In this document: piece after piece, positions 49,974-60,425 of the stretch
Layout of the letters: each line of letters begins with the position of its first letter
Numbering within the stretch: the stretch's first letter is position 1
The notes under the pieces: generated by a model
The model's input: only the letters and a program-made list of their open reading frames with translations
What the model was told of the DNA's origin: nothing
The model's database searches: none
Made by a program: the position numbers and the translations under genes
Assembly: GCA_021613535.1 (NCBI GenBank)
Contig: CP075493.1
Coordinates: 17,980,001 to 18,044,000 of the forward strand
Reading direction: 5' to 3'
From: Adineta vaga
Taxonomy: Eukaryota; Rotifera
Length of the DNA: 64,000 nt

Positions 49974-52021
49974 GTCGTTCCCAAAGAACGAATATGAGTC
50001 GTTGGAACGATTGTTTCTTTTGTTGCTATTAAATTGATATCGTCCTCGACTCGATATTCCTCTAAAAAATGAATCGATTGATCCAGTTGTAAAGCATAAC
50101 GTTTTTCTCGTAATGCAAGATAACTTTTGTATGTAGTCAAAGGAAGTTGATTGGAATCTTCAATTGGAAAACCTTGAATTATTCGATTAATTTTTTCTTT
50201 GAGAATTTCAGTATCTTGTGCCAATGTTTCTATATAATATTCCATGCCATCCTTCTGAAAAGATTTCAAAATTGAATTCATTTTATCATATCGAGCTTGT
50301 ATTTGTTCCTTTTCGAGAATAGATTCATTAAAATTAAATCTATAGGTTGTTTTACCAACAAATTTTGGAAATAAATTTATTTGAAAACGTTTACTCGTAA
50401 TATGATAATTTCTATTATATGTATTCCATAATTTAATTTTTGATTGTAGAATTTCGTGTATATTCAATTGTGTTGAAGTAGCCATTTGTTCAAATTCTTT
50501 ATATTTTTTATATTCTTCCATTTCCGTTTTGGCTATATCGAGACGGATGTCAGCTATTTTCTTGATATGCTGAATCTTTTCTTTAATATAGTCAGTTAAT
50601 AATCGTTCGATATTTTTAACTTCTATACGACTTTGATTTGGAGTAATCGTCGTTTTTGTTGTTGTTGTTGTTGTTGTTGTTGTTGCAGGTGGTGCTGCTG
50701 CTGCTGCTGCTGCTGTCACTGCGACCGTTTCTGCTATTGTTTCTGTCTCTGTGATTGCCATTGGGATAATATCATCATTATTATTATCTTTTGTTGTTGT
50801 TGTTGTAGAAGAAGGAGGATGATGATGAGCTGATGTTGTTGTAATTGTTGCACTTGCAGGTGTAATATATACATCTCTTTTATTTCGAATTTGTGACCAA
50901 TAATGTGCTAATTTAATTTGTAGATTATTAATCTTTGTATTAGCTTGATTAATTATGGTTTCGAAATGATCAATCTTTTTTTGTATAAATATTTTGCATG
51001 TGTCATCGTTACGTGTTCTTGTACGATTAACAACTTCTTTAGTCCAATGTTTATATTCAATACCTAATTTTTGATAACCTTGCCATACTTGTAATTCATA
51101 ATCTGATCGAATCCATTCATTGTAGATTGGAGCAGCTTCTATAACAAAACATTGATTGCCTGTACTTTTAGTAATTTCATTTGTTCTTGAATTAGTTGAT
51201 AACCATTGAGCAAATCTATTAATATTTAAGTATGAACGATGTTTTGTTTTTGGAATTTTGTTATCTTTCTTTTTCGTATTATTTTTCTTATTTTTCTTGT
51301 TGTTGTTGTTGCTTTTTAATGAATACGATTTATTATCATCATCATCAACAACTTGAACAAATTCATTTTCATCATTATTATCATTATCAATAGTAGCTAA
51401 TATATCAAATGGATTTTGATGAACAGGAATTTGATTATTATTCTGTTGTTGTTGTTGTTGTTGTTGAATTCGACCTTGTTGACGTCGAAATGCTGATGTT
51501 GTTGTGTGTGGTTTATGTTGATTGTTTCTATTATTCGATCGTTGTCGTTGTTGCCTTTGTGGTAATGCATTATTTGTTGGTAGTGGTGGTGCTACTGTTG
51601 TTGCTGCTGTATTATTATTATTATTAATAGCAGCAATAGTACTAGTAGTATTAGTATTTGAATTCGGTGCTACCTGATTTGTTTGTTGATGATTTGTAGT
51701 AGAACTACCACGATTATTATTAAATGGACGACGAGGACGACGATAATGATAATAATAATCGTTATTGTATGGATAATAATAAGGCATTGGAGGATGATAA
51801 GGTATATTATTATAATAAAATGGAGGAGGAGATGGTGGTGATGGAGGAGGTAAATAATAATTATTATTTGGTGGTGTTGGTTGATAATATCCATGATTTC
51901 CATAATTTGGTGGATAATATGATGGATTATTATTATTATTATTATTGTTCGCCCCATAAACACCACCATAACCATAACCGTATTGTTGTTGTTGTGGATT
52001 ATTTGGAGTTATTGTTGACAT
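49955..52021 (-). CDS. ORF1, structural coiled-coil protein of the PLE/Terminon
   Basis: This 688-codon ORF lies directly upstream of RT and ends at 49,955 inside the open RT frame. Residues 1 to about 250 are low complexity (N, Q, P and Y rich). The middle, from YLNINRFAQWL, is helical with Lys/Glu-rich heptads, interrupted by an Ala/Thr-rich linker encoded by GTT/GCT microsatellites. The C-terminal part has IIQGFPIED and YLALREKRYALQLDQSIHF. Such ORF1 proteins of Athena elements are thought to bind RNA or form particles; here the function is inferred from position only. Two smaller ORFs in this cluster are homologous to its halves. Confidence 0.75.
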   Translation of the reverse strand: MSTITPNNPQQQQYGYGYGGVYGANNNNNNNNPSYYPPNYGNHGYYQPTPPNNNYYLPPPSPPSPPPFYYNNIPYHPPMPYYYPYNNDYYYHYRRPRRPFNNNRGSSTTNHQQTNQVAPNSNTNTTSTIAAINNNNNTAATTVAPPLPTNNALPQRQQRQRSNNRNNQHKPHTTTSAFRRQQGRIQQQQQQQQNNNQIPVHQNPFDILATIDNDNNDENEFVQVVDDDDNKSYSLKSNNNNKKNKKNNTKKKDNKIPKTKHRSYLNINRFAQWLSTNSRTNEITKSTGNQCFVIEAAPIYNEWIRSDYELQVWQGYQKLGIEYKHWTKEVVNRTRTRNDDTCKIFIQKKIDHFETIINQANTKINNLQIKLAHYWSQIRNKRDVYITPASATITTTSAHHHPPSSTTTTTKDNNNDDIIPMAITETETIAETVAVTAAAAAAAPPATTTTTTTTTKTTITPNQSRIEVKNIERLLTDYIKEKIQHIKKIADIRLDIAKTEMEEYKKYKEFEQMATSTQLNIHEILQSKIKLWNTYNRNYHITSKRFQINLFPKFVGKTTYRFNFNESILEKEQIQARYDKMNSILKSFQKDGMEYYIETLAQDTEILKEKINRIIQGFPIEDSNQLPLTTYKSYLALREKRYALQLDQSIHFLEEYRVEDDINLIATKETIVPTTHIRSLGTTLSVRI

Positions 52022-52073
52022 TGTAATCGTTTGAATAAGTTGAGATTAAATAATGTAATAAATAAGTGCGAAC

Positions 52074-52249
52074 TAATATGAAAACAACTTGATCTATATA
52101 ACTAGGATATAAACCAAATTGCTAAACCCAACTTTTGCTTTTCAGCAATCGATTCAAAGTCAAAAAGTAACTTGATAAATTAATGGATAGATGTTTGAAA
52201 ATGATATATAATATAATAAATGCAGAGTTTAGCTTTGCCGACGCGTTTC
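52074..52249 (-). repeat. Flanking direct repeat (pLTR-like), upstream of ORF1
   Basis: Copy of 47,816-47,991. Together the two bound a unit of about 4.4 kb that contains ORF1 and RT. Diverged relatives with the same ...cttgcttttcagcaat... core occur at about 53,210-53,320 and 54,590-54,730. Confidence 0.8.
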
Positions 52250-52296
52250 GTACCTTTACAAAGGTAGTACTCTTCAGGGCTGTACTAATATATCTG
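52217..52296 (-). ncRNA. Hammerhead ribozyme motif 2
   Basis: On the - strand: gcc, core CTGAAGAG, a stem II containing TACCTTT/AAAGGTA, then GAAACGCGTC and ggc. The core differs from motif 1 only at the variable position 7 (U to A), so it may still be active. The outer part of stem I no longer pairs as well as in motif 1. Confidence 0.7.
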
Positions 52297-52448
52297 AAAG
52301 AGAAAAAGAAAGAAAGAATGAATGAACGAAAAAATGAATGAATGAATGAATGAATGATATGTTTATAGCTTGATTAAATGAAAGTAAGAAAAAGAACATC
52401 TATGAGTTCAGATTGTTAACTTAAATTGTATAGTTTATCTTTGATTTG

Positions 52449-53114
52449 TTATACTTGTGTAAAATATATTGATTGACTTATTTCAAAATCTAGTCGTTTT
52501 TCACGTAACATATGATATCGTATAAATGCATTGTAACTATTTTTTTCTTTGTCAGTTTGTTGTTGAAAACCTTGAATGATTGTTTGAATTTCTTTGTTTT
52601 TTGCTTGAAATGCTGAATTAATTGATTGAGCATATGATTCCGTATATTCTTTATGATATTTATTTGTTAATTGACGCATTCCATAATAGAAAATTTTATT
52701 GTATTTTCGATTTAAACCTGTTTCTTTACATGAAAAGCTACTTTTACTTGATGAAACTAATTCATGTAATACATTATATTCAGCATATCTTTGAATAATA
52801 AGATGTATTTCTTTCAATTGAGACCACGATTTTATCTTTGATATTAATATTAAATGTGGTTCCCAATGAATTGAATTAGCAATTCGTTTGAAATCTTGTA
52901 ATGCTTGATATTCTTTTGATTGTATTTCAGTTTGACTCTGTTGCTGTTCGTGAATATTATTATCATAAGTTTGATAACGATTGTTATTGTTATAATATTG
53001 TCGCTGTTGTGGTTGATAAGATTGATGAACATTTCCATGATTATAATTATCATATGACTCACATTTTGTTGCTGATCGCTTGTTGGAGATTGAATTGTTT
53101 CGTTTCGATAACAT
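52449..53114 (-). CDS. ORF1-like protein, C-terminal half paralogue
   Basis: A 221-codon ORF. The N terminus is N/Q/Y rich; the rest is helical. The end (IIQGFQQQTDKEK..., MLREKRLDFEISQSIYF) aligns with the end of ORF1 (IIQGFPIED..., ALREKRYALQLDQSIHF). It is therefore a shorter paralogue covering mainly the C-terminal half of ORF1. It lies between two diverged copies of the flanking repeat, with no RT of its own. Function unknown. Confidence 0.65.
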   Translation of the reverse strand: MLSKRNNSISNKRSATKCESYDNYNHGNVHQSYQPQQRQYYNNNNRYQTYDNNIHEQQQSQTEIQSKEYQALQDFKRIANSIHWEPHLILISKIKSWSQLKEIHLIIQRYAEYNVLHELVSSSKSSFSCKETGLNRKYNKIFYYGMRQLTNKYHKEYTESYAQSINSAFQAKNKEIQTIIQGFQQQTDKEKNSYNAFIRYHMLREKRLDFEISQSIYFTQV

Positions 53115-53209
53115 ATTTTAACTGAACAGGGAAAAATGTGAAACAGATGAAAGTATAATCTAGAAGGATATTCAATGTGAAACAGATTAACTTATATATG
53201 TAAAATACA

Positions 53210-53330
53210 AATTAATTTGCTAATTTCAACTCTTGCTTTTCAGCAATAAATCTTCAATACCAAATGATGTATATTTGCTAGACTTCTAATGAAAAATAAA
53301 TGTAGAATTTACTTCATTTATCGTAGATAA
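53210..53330 (-). repeat. Diverged flanking repeat, third copy
   Basis: It shares tgcttttcagcaat and the following AT-rich part up to atgtagaattt with the repeats at 47,816 and 52,074. The hammerhead core is not recognisable. It separates two ORF cassettes. Confidence 0.5.
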
Positions 53331-53530
53331 GTGTCATGGATTCATGTTTATATAAATTGATAACCAAAAAAGCGTATGAAAATAGAATGTGTTCTCTATC
53401 TAAAATAGAAAGAAATATGTGTTAATGAGTAAACGAAAAAACATGTTGAAATAGAAAAACAAAGAAAAAAAACTAGAACAATGTTATATTAGTCTATGTG
53501 TAATGCTGATGTTTAATATTTTCCACGTAT

Positions 53531-54547
53531 CTAGAAGAAACTATAGAATTGAAGAAAAAAGATAATGATTAACGAAGATCTATTTACTTGACGAAGATTA
53601 ATATGTGCTTGAATATAATTTTGGACTTGTTCACGAGTCCATTGTTGTTCGATAACTATTGCTAATGTACTAATAGCTGAAAATATATGTTTACTAATAA
53701 TATTATCAATAGTATCATGATAAAGATATTCACCAAAGGTATATCCAATAGCTTGATTGATTTCCCATTCTTCATTAATAGATTTTAATGGACGATATGA
53801 ACAGGAACACAATGGACCATCAATTGTGTTAAATTTTAATTGCTGTTGACAATAATGATGATGAATAAAGGTATTATTATACCATTGTTTGAATTGTTTT
53901 TGTATATTTATATAATTAATTGGATGAGACATATCACGATAGAAAAATTCATATTTTTCTAATATTGAAACCATATTGTTGATATTTCCCCATATATAAA
54001 CACGATTTGATGAATCCATAATTATATTAAATAATTGTTGGATTTGTTCAAGTACATCAGGTGGATATTCCAATGAACGTCTAATTGAAACCATTAAAGA
54101 AAATGAATTCTGTATCAATTCTAAATGAATATAATCATTTTCTTCAAGATAAACATTGGAATAAAATAATGTAAATTTTGTTGTTGATGCTGCAGTACGA
54201 ATTAATTCATTGATATTTGATAGTGTTGTTAATTCATCGATATGAATACATCGATATGGTTGTAATGGCATATATTTTGGTAAATCATTTAATTTCCGTT
54301 GTTGTTTTTTTGAAAACCACTTATCCATGAATGATTCCATAATAGAAAAGTAATTTTGTCTTTGTAAATAAATGTTTGACCAGTCATATCCATGGATAAA
54401 TAATACAAGTAGAAATGAACAACCAAGTACTTTAATAAATAATGCCAAACATATGTTGATATGAACAGAAAAGTCCATGAAATCCATAGGTATGCATACA
54501 ATGATAAAAAAACAGGTGACTATTAGAAATAATGATGAAGAATTCAT
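53531..54547 (-). CDS. Membrane-anchored degenerate DEDD-exonuclease-like protein
   Basis: A 338-codon ORF. Residues 1-55 hold two hydrophobic segments. The remainder is homologous to the protein at 60,426-61,307: DLPKYMPLQPYR, ELIQ..., RVYIWGNINNM, DGPLCSCSYRPLKS, QAIGYTFGEYL and ATLAIVIEQQWT-like segments. The order (an FT...ELIQ strand, WGN helix, W...AIxYTF helix) resembles DEDD 3'-5' exonucleases, but acidic residues expected at Exo I and Exo III are missing (FTLFYSN instead of an FTxDTE pattern). It is probably inactive as a nuclease. I infer the fold from motif order only. Confidence 0.55.
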   Translation of the reverse strand: MNSSSLFLIVTCFFIIVCIPMDFMDFSVHINICLALFIKVLGCSFLLVLFIHGYDWSNIYLQRQNYFSIMESFMDKWFSKKQQRKLNDLPKYMPLQPYRCIHIDELTTLSNINELIRTAASTTKFTLFYSNVYLEENDYIHLELIQNSFSLMVSIRRSLEYPPDVLEQIQQLFNIIMDSSNRVYIWGNINNMVSILEKYEFFYRDMSHPINYINIQKQFKQWYNNTFIHHHYCQQQLKFNTIDGPLCSCSYRPLKSINEEWEINQAIGYTFGEYLYHDTIDNIISKHIFSAISTLAIVIEQQWTREQVQNYIQAHINLRQVNRSSLIIIFFLQFYSFF

Positions 54548-54589
54548 TGAAGAATTTGTAGTAGATATCTGAAATCAAGATCAAACCAA

Positions 54590-54790
54590 TTAATTTATAT
54601 ATTTAAAATACAAATGAATCTGCTCAGTTCAATTCTTGCTTCTTCAGCAATTGATCTGTAATGTCAAATAATGTATATATATATATATGTATTCAATCGA
54701 TGTCTAATATAATGTATAAATGTAGAATTTGCGTTCTCGACACATCTGTGTATCTTCTCAAAAGACAGTACTCTTGAAGGCTTGCAATAA
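54590..54790 (-). repeat. Diverged flanking repeat, fourth copy with decayed hammerhead
   Basis: The cttgcttcttcagcaat core and an AT-rich stretch are followed by tgtagaatttgcgttctcgaca. On the - strand a hammerhead-like layout remains, but the CTGANGA core is changed to CTTCAAGA, so it is probably inactive. Confidence 0.5.
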
Positions 54791-54909
54791 AATTATAGAT
54801 CTGAAAAGAGAATGAAAATGAAAATGGTATAGAGTTATAAGTTGGTTACAAAAAAGAATGAAATAAAAGAACTAAAGTGAGATGAAACAAAAACAAGAAA
54901 CAAGATAAA

Positions 54910-55728
54910 TCATTTAATGGCTTTCATAAAATCTTTTAATAAAAGAAAATGACCAGCATGTGCTTTAGCCGTTTGAATTTTGATATCAATTGATTTTCGA
55001 AAATGTTCATTACGTTGCATGATATAATCACGGACATATTGTTGTAATTTTAATGCTGAATTATCAAAGTTATCTTTTGGAAATACCATGTTTCTAATAC
55101 TTAAACCAGATAATTCCAATAAATTTTTAATAATTTGTACATCACAATTACGTTTTCTATGTGTTTTATATACCACTGAACACTTATTGTAATCATCAAT
55201 TAGAGAATGAATATTATTATTCAAAACATTTATTTTCTCTTCTATGAACTTAATTTTTGTACTATTATCTGATTTTTGAATTGATCGAAACATTTCCGGT
55301 GCCCAATAATCACAGTTTTGTCCTAATTTTAAATAAACTTTCCAAAGCTTTCGTCCATTATCATCTTTAACCCATTTATCCAAAATAGAAGCTAATGTTA
55401 TAACATAAACATATGTTACATGATCAGGTATCATTAAATTTCCATCAATGGATTTATTTGCAAACCAATTTAGTATTCGAATTCCATCAAGATAACTACG
55501 ATTATCACATTCATTACAACCATTATAATCTGCAGACTGTTGTAATGGCCCTTGTTCAATATGAGAAGAAGAAGATGAAGAGGAATTCGTTTGAAGATTA
55601 TTAGAAGGATTATGATCATCATCATTTGAATTTCCAGATATATCCAAAATGTCATCATTTGTCAAATTAGGAACTGTTGTATTGAATGCTATCAATGAAT
55701 AGATGAGATACAAAGAAGAATCAATCAA
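54910..55728 (-). CDS. ORF1-like protein, N-terminal half paralogue
   Basis: A 272-codon ORF. Its core aligns with the middle of ORF1: YLDGIRILNWFANKS with YLNINRFAQWLSTNS; YLKLGQNCDYW with YQKLGIEYKHW; FIEEKINVLNNNI with FIQKKIDHFETII; YVRDYIMQRNEHFRKSIDI with YIKEKIQHIKKIADI. It lacks the C-terminal IIQGF/LREKR part. The first 30 residues look like an unspliced intron end (a tag lies at the junction to AFNTTVPN), so the start is uncertain. Together with the ORF at 52,449-53,114 it would make up one ORF1 equivalent. Confidence 0.6.
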   Translation of the reverse strand: MIDSSLYLIYSLIAFNTTVPNLTNDDILDISGNSNDDDHNPSNNLQTNSSSSSSSHIEQGPLQQSADYNGCNECDNRSYLDGIRILNWFANKSIDGNLMIPDHVTYVYVITLASILDKWVKDDNGRKLWKVYLKLGQNCDYWAPEMFRSIQKSDNSTKIKFIEEKINVLNNNIHSLIDDYNKCSVVYKTHRKRNCDVQIIKNLLELSGLSIRNMVFPKDNFDNSALKLQQYVRDYIMQRNEHFRKSIDIKIQTAKAHAGHFLLLKDFMKAIK

Positions 55729-55885
55729 TAGATTGTAGAAATCTAGAATATATTCAAAAACTAAATAATATCAACATATGGTGAATACAACATGTTGTTT
55801 ATTATAGAATAAATCAAACTAAATGACTTCAAAAATAAAACAATAATGAGAAAAAAAACTATGTCAATCAGATAATGTTGTTGTA

Positions 55886-55996
55886 TTAATACCATGGTGG
55901 AGGAGGTAAATCTAACCAATCTGCTAGAATATGAGTATTATTAATTGCAATTGGTATTATTTCATTGTGTTCTATGAATCGACTTTGACGAGGCAT
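55886..55996 (-). CDS. Small ORF, possible exon
   Basis: 36 codons: MPRQSRFIEHNEII..., ending LPPPPWY. The codons look ordinary and the ORF lies just upstream of the ORF1-like gene. It could be a first exon of that gene, but joining the nearest donor and acceptor does not keep the frame. I do not recognise it. Confidence 0.25.
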   Translation of the reverse strand: MPRQSRFIEHNEIIPIAINNTHILADWLDLPPPPWY

Positions 55997-56887
55997 GTTT
56001 GAGAATATTCTGCAATACAAAATAACACTTTATTATTGTATGGTTTTTTTTTAATACAACTGATATTATAATAAAAACATATTCATAGAAAATTATAGTA
56101 TAAAGTGGTATTTATAAAATTGATTACAGAGAAAGACAAAAAGATTCTATTACAATACAATAAACAAAAAATTAAAACTATAAGAAAATTTACAAAAAAA
56201 AAAGAATACAACTAACAAACAACTACATTACATTCAAAATAAAAACATAAAAAATAAAAATCTTATTCTATAACTTAATCTACAGGATACTTTTTATTCA
56301 AAATCCCATTCAACTGAAATCATCTCAAATAAGTTACTAATCACCTATCTGATCATGTTCTATCTGGTGGTATAGCCACTACAGATAGATACGATGACCT
56401 AACGCAAAAGCTCACTTAATCTATTTAATGTCCGTATTCGACGATATGCCATTACCATTTGAATTCGACGATACTTAATCTCAAAATTCCCTACAAAAAG
56501 TTACAGAGAAGAGATGTAATCACTAGCACAAAGATAACTATGAAGTTATCTTTATGGCCGGAAAGGATTAGCTATCACTGGACCACTCTTTCCAACAAGC
56601 ACATCGATATATAAATACATATATATCGACGCTAGTGATTACGAAAGAATTAAAGATGAAAAACAAACACATTCTAACTCAATCTCAAATACAACTACAA
56701 GATTTTTATTCTAATTTTTGTATATAAGAAACACCAAACCAATGAAAATATACTAAAACCTCTAAGACTAATCTCAAAAATGAAAACCCAAATATAAACT
56801 AGTACGTACCAATTCGAAGAATGAAGATATATAATGAAAAAAAATGAATAGAATTAATGAAAAAGCAGCGATTTATATAGATATGTA

Positions 56888-57232
56888 TGCGACATACCAG
56901 CTACGACATAGCAGGTTCGACATAGTAGGTACGACATATCAGTTAAGACATAGCAGCTAACGACATAGGAGCTGCGACATACCAGATTCATTATAGAAGG
57001 AACGACATAGCAACTACGACATAGCAGCTAACGACATAGGAGCTACGACATAGCAGGTTCGACATAGTAGGTACGGCATAGCAGTTACAACATAGCAGTT
57101 ACGACATAGTAGGTACGACATAGCAGTTGCAACATATCATTTAAGGCATAGGAGATACGACATAACAGATATTTATCATTGAGAACGACATAGGAGCTAC
57201 GAGATAGGATTTACGACATAGGAGATTTATTA
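56888..57232. repeat. Degenerate minisatellite, acgacatagcagnt
   Basis: About 23 imperfect copies of a 14-16 bp unit (acgacatagcagct, tcgacatagtaggt and variants) in tandem. No coding frame runs through it. Confidence 0.85.
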
Positions 57233-58512
57233 TAAAAGGAGTAGAATATGGATTAGTTTATATAAAATAATTTCATTCGAATTTGAGATAGGTAGATTTT
57301 AGTTCGGAAGAACTTTACAAGTGACTGTTTAAATTCTCTCATGCCTAGTTTCTAAATGGAAACATAGGTTAAGATTTTTTCTGAATTAAATTTATTTCAT
57401 TTATTTCTTTTCTCTTGAGAAAAATAGGTGAAGTTTTGATTTGTATATGTGAATAGAAAAAGAAAGATAGAGATATTTTGAATTTACATATAAATGACTA
57501 TAGTATTCTAACAATAAAGAAATATTCTTGTATTCGTATTAATAAATTTTTTCTTTATTCTTTCAGATTGTTTTCTGTTGACCTACTACTATTATTATTA
57601 TTATTATTATTATCATTATAAAGAATCTCTTATAACTTATTGAGAAGTAAGAAAATATACAAATCTTTAATAACAAATAGAAAAAAAGGATTCTAATTTC
57701 TTTTCTTTTACTTTTCATTTTAGATTTTCTTTTAAATGGCTTAAGTTCTATTTTTTTTGTTTTATATTTAAATTCAATTCGTCGACAGGTAAGTATTATT
57801 TTAATTTTATTGAGATATTTCTTATGTAGTGAGGATAAAATAGAAGATAGATAATAAGCACTTAAGTTTCTTTTTCTTATATAATGAATTCTTTTCTTCT
57901 TCATTACTGGCGTCAGGTGAGAATAAGGCCGCCCATTGGTCGCCCTTCTTCCTGACTCAAGAGTTAGTTATATTTAATAGCTATACTCTACCAGTAACTA
58001 TTTCTTTAAACTAAGTGTAATATTCTTTAGAATGAGTATAGATAAATGACGTTCGTTGAATTATTTTAATTTAAGAACAATTGAGAGAAGCTTTCTAAAT
58101 AATTAACGAGTTATGAGTAAACTTTTTCTACATAAATATTAGTAGTGAGAGTGAATCAAGTTTTTTTTTTATTTGTTGAATACAATCATAAGTTCAAGTA
58201 GACAAGTGGATTGTATCAATCATTGTGATGTTAAATTCTAGCTTTCATTCGATTCTGTCCCGCTGTCAAAAGTGTTGATGGCAGGAGTTTTAGGATAAAA
58301 ATGAAAGTTAGTAATCATATGATAAATATGATACAATTTAAGCAGTGATTGTTTTCATTTCTTTTCTGTTTTTTTTTCTATTGATATAATTAACAAAAAA
58401 GAACAATAGAATTGAGTATAAATTATAATAATTATTATTAAAATGTAATATTCATATATTTATAGATTAAGAAAATAGTTTCTTTTAAGTAGCTATACTA
58501 TCATATCGTACA

Positions 58513-59727
58513 ATGTCATATATAACGCGTAGTTTACCACCAAATATGGATAAAATTCCTCGAATTCAAAGACAACCATTAGCACTTGATCAAGCTAAGG
58601 TTGCTAAATCAACAAAAATTTCTTTAGTGGCAAATCGTTTGCCACGAGATGATTATTTAAAGATCTTCAAAGGGCTTACTATTTTATTCATTGGTGACAA
58701 TACAATTCGTACTCTCTATCGAGATCTTTGTTCGGTTCTTCAGTACGATCGATTACTTACCGCTGATGAGACTGCACGTCCACATGGAGATTATCATCTA
58801 ATCGAAAGTATATATCTACATATAGTAGTGAAAGAGTATATTTGTAAAATTTATCTTTGTTTTTAATGTAGATGAGCATGTTCTCGTAAAAGAAGGAAAA
58901 CTTAAGACAGACGAGTATCGTGATATTAAAGAATTCGTTCTTACAGAGGATTCTACTCGTTTAATATATATTTACATTGCAACAATTTTCAATGGCATTC
59001 CTCAATTTAATCTTGAACATCTAAAAACTATCAATCAACAATCATCTATCGATATGATTGTATTTTGTTCATATGGAAATGATTTTACTAAGTAAATTTA
59101 GAAAGAGTGTAGTTATCGTAGTTTTGATTTTTTTGAATAATTTTTTAGAGCAAAAATCCAGTCTTCTAAAATGAAATCAAACGCTTATTTTGAGAAATAT
59201 CTCGTTGAGTTAAGTAACTTTTTAAATTACTTAAGAAATTTTTGTCATGTTCCAAGTAAAACTCAACACTTTTTCTGGTTCACACCTCTTCCACAACCGT
59301 TTCATGCATCGCCAATTAAAGAGGAACAATTTGAACGATTTCTCAAAGTTACTACAGATCTTGTTATTAAAACAGATGATTTCATTTCATTCGATCGTTA
59401 TGACATTTGGAAACGTCGCAAGGATTTGACCGTTCCTCAAAACGGATATCTTTCGTTACATGGTAAAATAGAATAATTAGTCATAGATTACAGTAATTCT
59501 CATGAGTTCTTTTTTCTTCTTATTAATTCAAAGGAATTCGTGAAGTTAATGATTGCTTTGCACGATTTTTTGCAAATAAAGTTAATCGACCTTTTACATC
59601 TTCAATTCCACCTTCGAAAAGTCCACTGAGTCATCTAAATGATAAGCCATCTTCTCATACAGAATGGCCAAAAACAACTTCACAAACATCAACAAAATCA
59701 GATCGATATCATCCATATAGTCGTTAA
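58513..59727 (+). CDS. PC-esterase / GDSL-like protein, four exons
   Basis: Exons 58513-58807, 58872-59091, 59149-59462 and 59534-59727 are joined by three GT-AG introns and give exactly 340 codons plus stop. FKGLTILFIGDNTIRTLYRDL (residues 52-72) matches block I of the PC-esterase (FAM113/PCED1) branch of GDSL hydrolases; later, DMIVFCSYGND, FWFTPLPQP and a LHGIREVNDCFARFF segment follow in the family order. The nucleophile position of GDS is Asn here (GDN, residues 61-63), so activity is doubtful. It is the only clear + strand gene in this region. GDSL esterases have been reported as accessory genes of bdelloid Terminons, which fits the location. Confidence 0.75.
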
Positions 59728-60425
59728 TGATCATTTTCATTTAATCATATGACATTTGTTTTTTCATTTTCATAGTTTTCGTTGTTATTTTATTTGTTTA
59801 TTACTTATCATTATGAAAAAAAGAACAAACTAAAATTGTTTCTGATGTTATTCGCCATCTGATTAGGCAAAATAAAGCTTTTCTTCTTTGAATTCAAGTA
59901 TGCATTTCAAACAATTTATGTTCAGGTAAGATGAAAATAGAAACAATTAAAAAAAACAAAAACATTTACATGTTAAAAGTTTTCAAATTGAAATGGTTTT
60001 AAATACACAAACTGTCTCTTTACTATATAATGTCATTAATTGTGAATATCGTCTTTTGAATTAGATAACCTTTGTGATGATACCGGGATGTGTTCATTTG
60101 AAGATTATCAGAAAATCAAAATAGTTCAATTCGTTATATTATCATCTGTTACATTGTCAAATGATATTTGCTATTAACATCATCATATACGAATAAGACC
60201 CAGAGAATTATACAACTTTCCTAGATAGTAGAATGATCTAGAATATACTAAATTATATCGTTCTTTTTTTTTTCAAAAATGTTCGTATAAATCAAAAAGA
60301 AAATGAAACTGATACTATATGTTCTACGTTTGATAATAATAATAATAATAATAATAAGAAGAAGAAGAAGAAGAAACAACAAGGTTTTGCTATGTCATGA
60401 GTGATATAATCGTCTGTCAGGTCTA
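59728..60425. other. AT-rich intergenic region
   Basis: No gene is seen. A trinucleotide run (ataata... then gaagaa...) lies at about 60,335-60,377, just downstream of the - strand gene that ends at 60,426. Confidence 0.5.

Larger units (their letters stand above)
55729..58512. other. AT-rich intergenic region with minisatellite
   Basis: No large gene is seen. It holds a small - strand ORF (55,886-55,996), an AT-rich stretch, a minisatellite (56,888-57,232) and low-complexity DNA. A GC-richer patch at about 57,905-57,965 contains a good splice-donor consensus (cag|gtgag) but no supported exon. Confidence 0.5.

Noticed and set aside
56880-57240. CRISPR-like array
   Set aside because: Repeats are adjacent and degenerate without unique spacers; it is a minisatellite in eukaryotic DNA.
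57563-57904. A 113-codon Lys/Ile-rich ORF
   Set aside because: Low-complexity AT-rich DNA; composition explains the open frame.
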